Shown here in pieces: positions 10,796 through 21,387 of a stretch of DNA of 30,253 nucleotides. Each line of letters starts with the position of its first letter. Position 1 is the stretch's first letter. The notes below the pieces were generated by a model. It did no database searches, had not been told where the DNA came from, and saw nothing but the letters and a program-made list of their open reading frames with translations. This DNA is from Plakobranchus ocellatus (Eukaryota > Mollusca > Gastropoda > Plakobranchidae): contig BLXT01002947.1 in NCBI GenBank assembly GCA_019648995.1, positions 186,987 through 217,239 of the forward strand, given 5' to 3'. Position numbers and translations under genes: made by a program.

Positions 10796-11860
10796 GCTAG
10801 GGCTCAGTAACTTAAGTTAATTTAATGAAAAGCCAAAAGTCTTTTTCTGAAGTGATTAGATGTCGATTGTCATCTCTACACATGCTTCCGGTGAGAAATG
10901 AAAAAAAAACCAAAGATTTTTTTCCAGGTAGCAGACAATCGGACTGCTGAAAACTGGAGCATACCTAGGGGGGTGTGGGGGCATGCTCTTTCAGAAAATT
11001 TTTAAATAGGACTGCAAATAAAGCCATTTAGAGGCACTTGACATCAATTTAACTTAAATTTTGTTCAATCTGAACTAATGAGATATTTTTTCTTAAAGCG
11101 GACATTACTATGGAAAATTCCACAGAAAACTGAAAATGAGGAAATCCGCAGAAATGCGGAGAATTACAAGCACTGTCTACAGAAAGGGAAAGCGCCAGTC
11201 TTGTCACATGCTCAAGACTCTATCTAGGGGCGATCTTACTTGATCCACATTTTGATTCCCATTGATAAACATTGATGTGGACGGGTGTTGGTAAATGTTT
11301 GCCATAACACCAATTTTCTCACGAAACAAAAGTATGGGTTGCTGGCTTAAGCCCCTTTAACAAAAGAAAAGATGGCAGATTTCACAAACTTGTCCCAACT
11401 AGTATGCTTTGATTTGTACACTATATATATTATAAATAAAACATAATTCTTGCTTGATATTTTGTTATGAGCTATTCTCCAAAGGGGCTTCACCATCAAT
11501 CCATCCTTAAATAAGCCTTGTAAAAAAATAATAAAGCAACTCTCATACATCCTGCTTGTTTCTTTGCCTTATGTAAGTATTACATTAGCTTAGTGAACAA
11601 GGTCAAGGTGTGAAATTATCAGGTTTTAGTACACAAAAGCTATTTCCATTAAAAAATGCTCTATTTTTTCTGCCTCAAAAACATCACATGAAAAGCAAGC
11701 AGTTATTATTTAGAACTAACTTTTCAAAACGATCATCTAGCCTACTCTTGTTATATTTTTTTTAAGAGAAAGGGTGAAACTACATTTTTGAAGCCAAAAA
11801 AATTTGCCTTGATTCCCTCATTTGATGCTCAGCAGCAAAATTACAAGCAAGGTTGAATGT
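10796..11860. other. Gene-free stretch holding a degraded hAT-like repeat
   Basis: The phrase CCTAGGGGGGTGTGGGGGCA (10972 on) followed by CTCTTTCAGAAAATTTTT is of a kind I recall from dispersed invertebrate DNA transposons. Reading on the minus strand from 11175, CAGTGCTTGTAATTCTCCGC is followed by repeated CGCAxxTCTGCGG-type words. This may be one element of about 0.25 kb, but its left end was not fixed. Nothing else is seen. Confidence 0.4.
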
Positions 11861-11869
11861 TCAGATGGT

Positions 11870-13040
11870 GTGTGTCATATGCCTCTTTCTATTTGACATC
11901 AATGGCTACATTAAATTTGGCCTAGCAGATGAAAAAAAATATTACATCAGATATCTAGACTAAGAATGGACACTTTTGACAGTCAGTGACTTCAGAACAA
12001 CCTATATTTTGGCCAGCAGCCCTAAAATTAAAAGACCATAGAAGTGTGTGTCATTTCATCACATCCAAACCATAGCTTTCTAATAGAAAACTCTAGGCCA
12101 GTTGGGCACTAAGTAAACACAGATTTTGTTCAACACTTTCATTTTATTTTCATGGAGGGGAGAGTGGAGAGGGTAACATGGCGGATAGGAGCTCTCTCAG
12201 GTTGAAAATCATGTGTGTCTCTTTTCTGTTAGCATCACGTCCGACCTATTTGTTTAGATCTAATTGTGTTTAATGCTTATTTTAACTAAGAAAACCTTTC
12301 CTAACCTCTTACAACCTCAATAAGCCCAAATTCCATGCCACTATAATGTTTCTTTTGGATATCTGTGTGATTTAAATTAGAAACCTCTACCATTGTTTAA
12401 ACTAATACTTAGACCTTGTGTGTCAAAGTCATTACCGAATCTAGGTAATTGTGTGTCATCATCACGTCCAACACTTATGATCATTAAAATAGTATTTCCC
12501 TGCTTTCTAAACAGCTGCATTATGGTTTATCTAACACATATTTATATAGAAAAAGCTTATGATATTTCTGTTTTGTGTCATCATTACGTCCAATTCTTAT
12601 CATAATTCAAACAGTGTATGCGCGTCCACTAAAATAGCTGAATTGTTTATCCAACATCTATGACATAGACAAAGCTCATGATATGTCAAGAAGGGGTTAC
12701 AGCAATGTCTTTTTTAACTGTAAAAACTTCTCTTATGTCCTAGTGTCAGAGGTGATATATGACACACATTTCAACTACTAAAACTTTCATATAATCCAAT
12801 CCAGATCTGATTTAACATAAAAAGCTTCAATACTTTGACTCTTGATAACATTTGATCCTTTTTTATTAGACCAACACCTTAAAACATATGAATAATGAGG
12901 AGTTTTGTGTGTCATACATCACATCTGACACCAGCTGTATTTCTGCAGATTTTCTGTTATAAAAATAGTTTGTAAGTTACCCTGAGCCTTAAATTTGACT
13001 TTTCTTAAACCTGAATATTATGTGTCATTTCAAAACAGTT
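11870..13040. repeat. Degenerate repeats with GTGTGTCAT word
   Basis: GTGTGTCAT or a close form recurs at 11870, 12046, 12418, 12451, 12574, 12907 and 13021, often followed by ATCACGTCCAAC-like sequence. The clearest pair is 12451 and 12574, where about 120 bases align (GTCATCATCACGTCCAAC..., TTATCTAACA..., AAAGCTTATGATAT) with many changes. This is an old tandem family. Confidence 0.65.
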
Positions 13041-13900
13041 CTCATTTCAATGGGTACATTTTGAATTTTTGGCTCTTGTGTGAAATTTTGGCATCCACCT
13101 TTGTAGAATGGCTCACATGCATTATTGATGACGTAAAGAAACTGAAAAAGCAAGATTATAATTCCTTTTTGTGAATTTATATACTTTATTTAAATTTGTT
13201 TTGTTTTCCAGTCTTTATAAAATGCAACACACATTCTTTCCTGTTTTTCTTATATTGTTGTATGAAGAAAAAAAAAAAAAGAGCATATCAAATGTGTCAA
13301 CAACTATCGACTAACCACCGTAAAAAACATTCTATGAGCATTTTTCTGTGTTTTTAGCATTTATAGTAGTTTTTAAATACACTTTCAATTCCCATTAGCG
13401 AACAGCAAAATAACCTCACTGCCAACAACACATTGTGATTGTATGTTGCCACGATCTTTGATAAACCGCAATCAAAAGTATAAAATTAAAACATCAGCTC
13501 TTGCTTGCTTTAAACTGTTGGGTATCCTAAACAGGAACGTAAACATCGGAAATAAGCCACAATTAATGATTTTGATGCAGCTTTTTAATCACTAGACATA
13601 GAGGATCCCTGGGCATTACTTTGTGTCACCTCCTTTTAGTTTCGATTCAATTCGCAAAGGAGTAGTTCAGGACTTTTTTGTATATATGTGCTAAACTAAA
13701 TCCATCAACATTCTTCTGTGTACAAGCGTTTGCACCTCTTCAATCTTCAAAAATAGGTTACGCATTCGATTGTTTGCTGTGTGATGCCTGAAAGACCGCT
13801 GTCTGTCACAGGGATGGCTGTTTGAATATCAATTTCATGATTAGAACTGCATTAATGTTTTGGATGGTTTCGAGCTTTGCACAGTCCATTAGACTTTGTA
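13041..13900. other. Gene-free AT-rich stretch
   Basis: No gene, RNA or transposon end was recognised. CATTAGACTTTGTAT at 13888-13902 also appears near 18008, hinting at a shared dispersed repeat. Confidence 0.45.
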
Positions 13901-16114
13901 TAGCAATGACACCAAAAAAAATGTTTTTTTTGTTAAAGTTGTTTATAAGTGGGTCTGTTTGTTAGCTCTATTTAAGCTGGGCAAGAAGCATTTTGCATTT
14001 TGAAAATCCATAAAAAAATAAAAGAGTTATGAATTTTTCAAGGAATTTTTTTTCGGATAGTTTCTGAAGGGTAAAAAATGCCCAAAAATTATGGGTCGCA
14101 GTTTGTTACATTTTGGAGAGCATTTGATGATTTGTATTCTCTCTCTTGAAACTTGGCAATCTTATGTAATTTTCAATGCAGAATCAATTTCTGGCATTAG
14201 ATTTTCACTATGTTCAATATTTTGTAAGCTACAGTTAAATGTTCACCGCAAATTTGATGATTTTTTTTTTTTTAAATTCTGAGAGAATTTTTAGCTTAAA
14301 GCGTATAGAATGTGATTGCATGTGAACTTTGATGAACACATTGCTCTTTTGTTGCAGTTTGTCTTTAATTTCAGATTTGTATATATTTTCATTATTGATC
14401 TTTTCAATTCCATTCATAATTCAATGATTCAACACAAAATCCCCACCCCCATCCACCAAAAGAAAAAAAACTGACACAATAAACAAAGTGGCATTAATGC
14501 GAAAAAATATTATTATGTTAAAATATTTCCATAAAATAAGAAAGCTAAAAGTTAACTGACCAACTTTTCCACTACTGAAACTTTTTTTTTGAATGTTTGT
14601 TTTGGATGTTTTGCATTCTCGGCAAACCAAAACCTTCACTCCATATTTTAGGAGGGACAGTTTCATCAAGCATTTCAAAAGCCAGGTAGCTGAGGTGATG
14701 GAAGGCAATTTACTGGTGTCTTTATAGACAATAGAATTGTATGGCAATTCCATTTATCAATGCGACGGATGACTATATTTTTCTATTAATTTGATATAGT
14801 CTATAGCCATCCTTGTAGTAATGGAGCAGTTCAATATTTGATGAACCATATGAACTTATATCATGGGAAAAAAAAGTGAGGATCAGGAGGGATGCATTGT
14901 TAATAAATCATCAATTAATGCTTATCCACGCACTTCAAAATTCTCGAAGAAACTAATATACAAACACTAGACAGCATCATGTACAATGTAGCAATGACAC
15001 CAAAAAAATTTGTTTTTGTTACAGTTGTTTATAAGTGGGTCTGTTTGTTAGATCTATCTAAGCTGTGCAANNNNNNNNNNNNNNNNNNNNNNNNNNNNNN
15101 NNNNNNNNNNNNNNNNNNNNNNNNNNNNNNNNNNNNNNNNNNNNNNNNNNNNNNNNNNNNNNNNNNNNNNNNNNNNNNNNNNNNNNNNNNNNNNNNNNNN
15201 NNNNNNNNNNNNNNNNNNNNNNNNNNNNNNNNNNNNNNNNNNNNNNNNNNNNNNNNNNNNNNNNNNNNNNNNNNNNNNNNNNNNNNNNNNNNNNNNNNNN
15301 NNNNNNNNNNNNNNNNNNNNNNNNNNNNNNNNNNNNNNNNNNNNNNNNNNNNNNNNNNNNNNNNNNNNNNNNNNNNNNNNNNNNNNNNNNNNNNNNNNNN
15401 NNNNNNNNNNNNNNNNNNNNNNNNNNNNNNNNNNNNNNNNNNNNNNNNNNNNNNNNNNNNNNNNNNNNNNNNNNNNNNNNNNNNNNNNNNNNNNNNNNNN
15501 NNNNNNNNNNNNNNNNNNNNNNNNNNNNNNNNNNNNNNNNNNNNNNNNNNNNNNNNNNNNNNNNNNNNNNNNNNNNNNNNNNNNNNNNNNNNNNNNNNNN
15601 NNNNNNNNNNNNNNNNNNNNNNNNNNNNNNNNNNNNNNNNNNNNNNNNNNNNNNNNNNNNNNNNNNNNNNNNNNNNNNNNNNNNNNNNNNNNNNNNNNNN
15701 NNNNNNNNNNNNNNNNNNNNNNNNNNNNNNNNNNNNNNNNNNNNNNNNNNNNNNNNNNNNNNNNNNNNNNNNNNNNNNNNNNNNNNNNNNNNNNNNNNNN
15801 NNNNNNNNNNNNNNNNNNNNNNNNNNNNNNNNNNNNNNNNNNNNNNNNNNNNNNNNNNNNNNNNNNNNNNNNNNNNNNNNNNNNNNNNNNNNNNNNNNNN
15901 NNNNNNNNTCTATTAATTTGATATAGTCCATAGCCATCCATGGAGAAATGAAGCAGTTCAGTGTTTGACGAACTATATGAACTGATGTCACGAGGGAAAA
16001 CACTGAGGACAGGAGGGATGCATTATTTATACATCATCAATGAAAACTTATCCACGAACTTCAAAATTCTCGAAGAAATTAGTATTCAAACACTAAACAG
16101 CATCATGTACAATG
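13901..16114. repeat. 1.1-kb tandem duplication with assembly gap in copy 2
   Basis: Copy 1 starts TAGCAATGACACCAAAAAAA at 13901 and copy 2 starts alike at 14989. The right parts also match: 14782-14988 aligns with 15909-16114 (TCTATTAATTTGATATAGTC to CAGCATCATGTACAATG). The copies differ by roughly one base in ten by eye. The segment of copy 1 opposite the gap is 13985-14781 (797 bases) against 838 N, so the gap is about one repeat interior. Confidence 0.9.
15071..15908. other. Assembly gap (838 N)
   Basis: This is a run of N only. By comparison with the first copy of the flanking duplication it should hold about 0.8 kb similar to 13985-14781. Confidence 1.
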
Positions 16115-16900
16115 CAAAGACAGACAGGAATCATAATATAGGCTTATAGGTGTTTTTTAGCGTAATGCATGAAAATTAGATCTCAACTCTAACTTCCGCA
16201 AATATTTGTTTTAAATGCCATATTTTCAGGAGTTCTACATTTAATATTACAGGGCTTCTGTCAAAGTTCTTCAATAATAATGTCATATAGACTTAGTGCC
16301 CGCAACACAAAAAATTAAAAAAAAAAGAAATGCAGCCATCGGGAAGAATTTGTCATTGTAATTAATATGTGCTTATCCATAAACTTCAAAATTTATCATA
16401 GAATTCACTATACAAACCTTTGGCGGCTTCATGTTCAATGCAAAGACAGACAGGACTAATAAGATTAATATCTTTTCAAATGCAATATTTTTGGATCGTC
16501 TACATTTAATACTAAAAAAGACTTCTTGCAACGTCTCTCCCTAATAGCATCATATATAGTTAGTGCCATACTAAACACACACACACACAAAATTTTTTTT
16601 AAAAAACGAGGATCGGGAACAGTGGGTATTAGTAATTAATAAACGCCTATCCACGAAATTCAAAATCAAAGTTCACGTACAATAGCATCATGTACGATGC
16701 AAAGACAGAAAAAAATCATAACACAGGCTTAAAAGTGTTCGTAAAAATTATATCTAGCTTCGGTAAATCTTATTCAAATGCGATACTTTTAGGAATTCCT
16801 CTGTGGGAGGCCTGTCGCAACGATATCATTATAGGTAGAGCAACATTAACAGTTCAACACGTGACAGGCAACTTCAAAGCTAGATTTAGGAAGGGAGACA
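16042..16900. repeat. Three old tandem units of about 0.3 kb
   Basis: CTTATCCACGAACTTCAAAA-like starts are at about 16047, 16371 and 16648. Each is followed by CATCATGTAC(A/G)ATGCAAAGAC or a variant (16101, 16426, 16687) and then by an AAATGC(C/A/G)ATA(T/C)TTTT(C/T)A/GGA block and a cATAT-AGTTAGTGCC-like or ATCATTATAG end. The units are heavily diverged. The same start also lies at the right end of each 1.1-kb copy, so the whole 13.9-16.9 kb region is one repeat family. Confidence 0.75.
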
Positions 16901-17540
16901 GGTTTACCGTATAATCTTTTAAAGCCACAAGATATCGTAATTTATAACTTAGAGTCCTACTTTCTTGTTTATTTCAGCTAGATAATGAATAAAAGCAAAC
17001 TAAACGTGAAGCTATTTTAGTAACACATGAATTAATTATGTCCTAACGGTTCGTCAAAAACAATTAGATCTATGCTTTCTCTCCAAAGTAAAATCACGAT
17101 GGACGTGACCTCAATCAGTCATTGTCAGGTTGCGGCCTAGCCTTAACGGCGCAATGCCAAATGGCGATCTCAAATATTCTAGATCTAACGGCTTCTCTTA
17201 AAATCATTATGCAAAAAGTACTTATGGTAGGGGTTTGAAATTTTGAGAGAATAAAAAACATGTTAATGACTTAATGACTAACCTGTTAGGCATACAAATC
17301 ACAACTCCTCTTAAGTCTAAACTTTTTCAATAGACCACATTAAATTTTCAATACACGAACTGCTTCTGTTACAAACCTTGTACACACTTGTACGTTTGCA
17401 TGTCATTAGCTTAACATCTTGTCTAATTGGTTGCCAAGTTTCATACGAATCCATTCACAAAAAACGGTGTGAGAACTTTTTAAATCTATGCACCCTCATA
17501 TTTTCACATCCCATATTTTGGGGGCTCGGCAGGGGCTGTT
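16901..17540. other. Gene-free stretch, unidentified
   Basis: It has mixed AT-rich sequence with no recognised gene or repeat end. ATTGGTTGCC near 17427 recurs near 17980 and belongs to the diverged duplication described next. Confidence 0.45.
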
Positions 17541-17544
17541 TTCC

Positions 17545-18195
17545 GGCTCAACAATTGTGCACCTAGTGGCATTGCTAGTTCGTATTGATATACTGTGCAT
17601 TCAAAATTATACAGTTCTCATATTTTTTTTAGCTGAATTTTTGTTGTTCTTCTGCAAGCCCTGTGGCTTTTGCAAGTGTTAAAACAAATTGCACACAGGC
17701 AGTGTGTACATGAGAAATCAGTGACACACATTTTTTTTAGCGTGTACTCTTTCGGAGTAATCCTGGAGTTGGCCCGCTAGACTAAGATAATCAAGGCCAG
17801 CTAATATAATAATATCCAATGTTGGGTATTGATTACTGTCAGTGTCATGAGCGTCCACAAATGACATGGTTCAAGTACAATAATTCACAACCCACAACAA
17901 ATTTTAGATAAATGCACTTTATTGCAAAAGCAACGATCTATAATTTCGGAGATCGAAAAATCATAACCGCATTACCGATTGGTTGCCTTCCTAGCTGTAC
18001 ATAGGGCATTAGACTTTGTATTGACACAGTGTACATGATTCAAAATCACAGGGTCTTCATGTTTAAGCTGAATTTTTTGTTATCTTTCTGTAGGCTTTAT
18101 TGTTGCAGTTGTCAAATCAACCGACACACAGGAATTGCGGAAGTGAGGATCGGCGACACACACTTTTCCAATATGTGTATTCTTTCAACCCATCA
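17545..18195. repeat. Diverged direct duplication (17.55-17.76 and 17.99-18.19 kb)
   Basis: Matching order of blocks: GGCATTGCTAG..GTATTGATA with GGCATTAGAC..GTATTGACA; ATTCAAAATTATA with ATTCAAAATCACA; AGCTGAATTTTTGTT with AGCTGAATTTTTTGTT; GACACACATTTTTTTTAGCG with GACACACACTTTTCCAAT; then TGTACTCTTTC with TGTATTCTTTC. The spacing is about 440 bases. No coding frame is conserved across both copies. Confidence 0.6.
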
Positions 18196-19362
18196 TTCTT
18201 TTTAAATTGCTTCATTGACCACATTGTTATTATCTACAATACTATGAGCTCTTATTCATCATATTTATTGAAAAGAAAATAGTGCAGTGAATTTAGGACT
18301 TCATTTGTTTTTCATGATAGTATGGCTTTCCAATTTTGCTGTAGCTTTAGAAGAAATGATCTCTAGGTCGGAAGAGTCTTAAATTTGAGTTCAGCATTAA
18401 ATTATCTTTCTTTTAGTGTATAATACTTGTATGTTTGAGTATATTTAAAAAATGATGTTTTTGGGACAATGTCACAGTGACTATCTCAAATCATGTTTGT
18501 GGAATCTGCCATACAAGCATCTTTGTAAAAAGTGATTGTGGTGGTCAAGTAAAAAAATTCCTATGCGGTCAGGTTTCTAGATCTAGACTCTTCACTCCAC
18601 TAAATCTAGAGATTTAGACCTGGGTCGATTTACATAAGCTGTCATCCTCTAAGGCCTAGATTCTAGATCTAGATCTAGATTCTGGGACCAGTCGGAGTAA
18701 AAAGGTAAGGTGATCTCTATGATCCTATCGGAATCTAAATCGATATTCAGGGGTTGAAATTTCATATTTATTCCAAATACTGAATTTTAAAAAGAAATTT
18801 TACAAGATTTTATGGTAAGAAAGTTAATTTTAGACTGTTACCTGGGCTTGAGGGTGGAAGTCCTATATTATTTGGATTTGTTTGCATCTTGCGTATCTCC
18901 GAATCCGCCATGTCAGTTTGTCATGACGGGAAGGTCAGGGTTTTCGTTAGTATGTAAAAGCAAAGAAAGTGAAAATAATTTTTTCTAAAGCTAAAGCAGT
19001 TTGGCTGCTTTTACGTTGAAGGTGGATAAGTAGATAGATCTACTAAGTTATAATTTTACATAGGATTGGTTTTTAAATCCCTCTCTTTCTTTGGAAATGA
19101 CATAAATGAAGAAAGAACACACATATTGCATATATATATATTTGGAAACAAATCAATAAGCTTAATTGAGGACCTTGAAGATATGAGATAGGTATGTAAC
19201 GCATTTCACGTTTGGGCTTCTTCAGTAGGGAAAAATTATCATACATCATTTACAGCACCAAGGATTGTAAATGACATGTCTTTGACTGCATTTGGTGCAA
19301 AAGTACAATGGATACTTAGAGCTTTGACTAGTATGAACTGCTACCTTTTTCTTCTTCTTTAG
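18196..19362. other. Gene-free stretch with CTAGATCT clusters
   Basis: CTAGATCTAGA-type words occur at 18577-18595 and 18661-18681, with single copies between them. A short AT run is near 19130-19140. No gene is seen. Confidence 0.5.
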
Positions 19363-19433
19363 GTGCCTTGACTGGAACAGACATTGGCGATCATGTTCCT
19401 CCACTCAAACCTATTCTCAGTTACCAGTTAAAG
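19363..19433 (+). other. Candidate small exon (71 bp)
   Basis: A long pyrimidine tract and TTTAG acceptor (to 19362) precede a 71-base segment ending at AAAG|GTAGTG. Frame 3 is open and its translation (start ALTGTDIGDHVPPLKP) looks protein-like; frame 2 is also open and frame 1 stops at once. It could be an upstream exon of the zinc-finger gene, an exon of another gene, or chance. Only the acceptor is strong. Confidence 0.25.
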
Positions 19434-20345
19434 GTAGTGTTGCTACTCTTGCTTATTGACCATGACTTAAGACTTTCAATAAAAGCTATCCTCCGTCTAC
19501 CTCTGCTGCGTTTGCCTACAATCTTTCTAGTGATTGCTAAGCATTCTACACTCTTGTGTCGGCAAAATGAACTAAATATTGTAGTTGCCTTTGTCTCATG
19601 TTTTTAATTAGTGATTGCTCAAGATTAGCCTCTTTCAATACCAATTCATTAGACTTTTGTCCGTCTATGACATCTTCATTATTCTGCTGATAAATCTGCC
19701 ACCACAGATACGAAAATCAAACATTTTATTTCCCATTTGACAAAAGAAGGCTTATTACTTTTAAGGGTGGTAGAAAGCTACAGAGTTAAGTTGCATGACA
19801 AAGATTTGTCAACACCACATGGATTTTTTTATTTTTATTTTTGAAGCATATGTAATATTGGCTCATTTAGTTTCTTTGCCTGTCAAACGCCATTTCTTTT
19901 CTTTCAATGCAATGTCCCAGCCTGGCAGCGGCGGCCATGTGTAGCAGAGCTTTAAATATGCTCAGTTGTTATTACTTCAGAAAATTTTGTTCCTATATGT
20001 TCCAGCTGGGCCTTCATCCAATTTGTCAAGTTATAACTGTTTTGCTTTCAAGATGGCCTTCACAAAGTACCTAATGGTTTAGAACAATCAAAATTGTTCG
20101 CGCATAAAGTGGCTTCCATGCCTATGATTAAAAAAAATAAATAAATAAATAAATAGTATGTTGGTTCCAAAAAAATTTCAGGTAATTGAATGATGGAAAT
20201 ACTTTTTTTTTAAAGAGTCAATAATCTTTGACACTGCATTTATGATTATGCTCATTGTATGCCTTATTCGTCGTATGTTCAAGCCACATGATAATCAAAA
20301 GCATGAACGAAAATTTTGGCATTTTTTTTATCTTTGCAGTTTTTA
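19434..20345. other. Gene-free AT-rich stretch
   Basis: It contains an AAAT microsatellite at about 20132-20156 and T runs. No coding sequence or transposon end was recognised. Confidence 0.5.
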
Positions 20346-20346
20346 G

Positions 20347-20379
20347 TATCTATCTATCTATCCTTCTATCTATCTATCA

Positions 20380-20449
<70 letters not shown>

Positions 20450-20450
20450 A

Positions 20451-20481
<31 letters not shown>

Positions 20482-20542
20482 GTGTCTGTCTGTCTGCCTC
20501 TCTATCTACCTATCTCTATGTCTGTCTGTCTACCTGTCCCTC
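20347..20542. repeat. Compound TCTA/TCTG microsatellite
   Basis: About 30 TCTA units fill 20349-20482 with a few interruptions, followed by TGTC/TCTG-type units to about 20540. Frames reading IYLSIYLS across it are artefacts of the repeat. Confidence 0.97.
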
Positions 20543-20714
20543 TATGAGTATCTACTTAAGCAACGTATCTAACCATTTGCAAAATCTTCTAAAATACCTT
20601 TGTAGAGATCAGGTCGATCAATTTATCTTAAGCGGGTGGATTAGTTTCTATCAGGTTGATTCCAACCATGCGACATAGAGCTAGTTATGGTAGTGGAAAA
20701 CTTATCAATGCCTA

Positions 20715-21387
20715 TTAGCGTAGGCCCACACTGGAGGCAGCAGTTCAAGTGTCCAACAATACATGTTTTGAAATAGTCTCTTTCTTTGATGCAAGCGCAC
20801 ACCAAGTCGGCTACTTGTCGAAGCGTCGGAGCTATCCTTTGTGTTTTACAGCCTGGTCTTACGTCAGTGGCTCTGTTGGATAAGGGAAAGGGGGGTTCCA
20901 TTAGTGACCACGCATAATTCTACTGACCGTTGTCGCGCGAAACACGAGGCCAGTCTTGTTACGCAAATTTTAGGCTCACTTGTCGGTTGGTAGCGCACAG
21001 TAACTGCGACATCAGTCCTTCAAGTTAGCTATGACAAGTCGCGTCGCCTCCAGTGTGGGCCTACGCTTAGCGTAACAAGACTGACCTCGTGTTTTGCGCG
21101 GCAACGGTCAGTAGAATCATGCGTGTTCACGTAATGGCACCTTCCTTTCCCTTATCCAACAGAGCCACTGACTTAAGACCAGGCTATAAAATACAAAGGA
21201 TAGCTCCAACGCTCCGACAAGTAGCCGACTTGGTGTGCGCTCGCACCAAAGAAAGAGAGTATTTCAAAACATGTGTTGTTGGACACGTGAACTGCTGCCT
21301 CCAGTGTGGGATTACGCTAACTGCTACATCAGTCCTTAAAGTTAGCCATGACACGTCTCGTCGCCTCCAGTGTGGGCCTAAGCTTAC
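20715..21387. mobile_element. Foldback element with two 250-bp inverted arms
   Basis: The left arm 20715-20964 is the reverse complement of 21070-21320 at about 90% by eye, with a 105-base loop. Part of the loop (20998-21070) is directly repeated after the right arm (21317-21387). The word GCCTCCAGTGTGGG closes each module: reversed at 20724, forward at 21046, 21297 and 21363, so the whole has inverted ends. It is clearly GC-richer than its surroundings. Both arms give a similar translation (SNRATD.RPG, LRQVADLVCA), which follows from their identity and is not evidence of a gene. No clear target duplication was found. Confidence 0.85.

Noticed and set aside
14979-16003. Open frames of about 300 codons
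   Set aside because: They consist almost wholly of unknown residues from the N gap.
20255-20678. Frames of 105 and 120 codons reading IYLS repeats
   Set aside because: Translation of the TCTA microsatellite.
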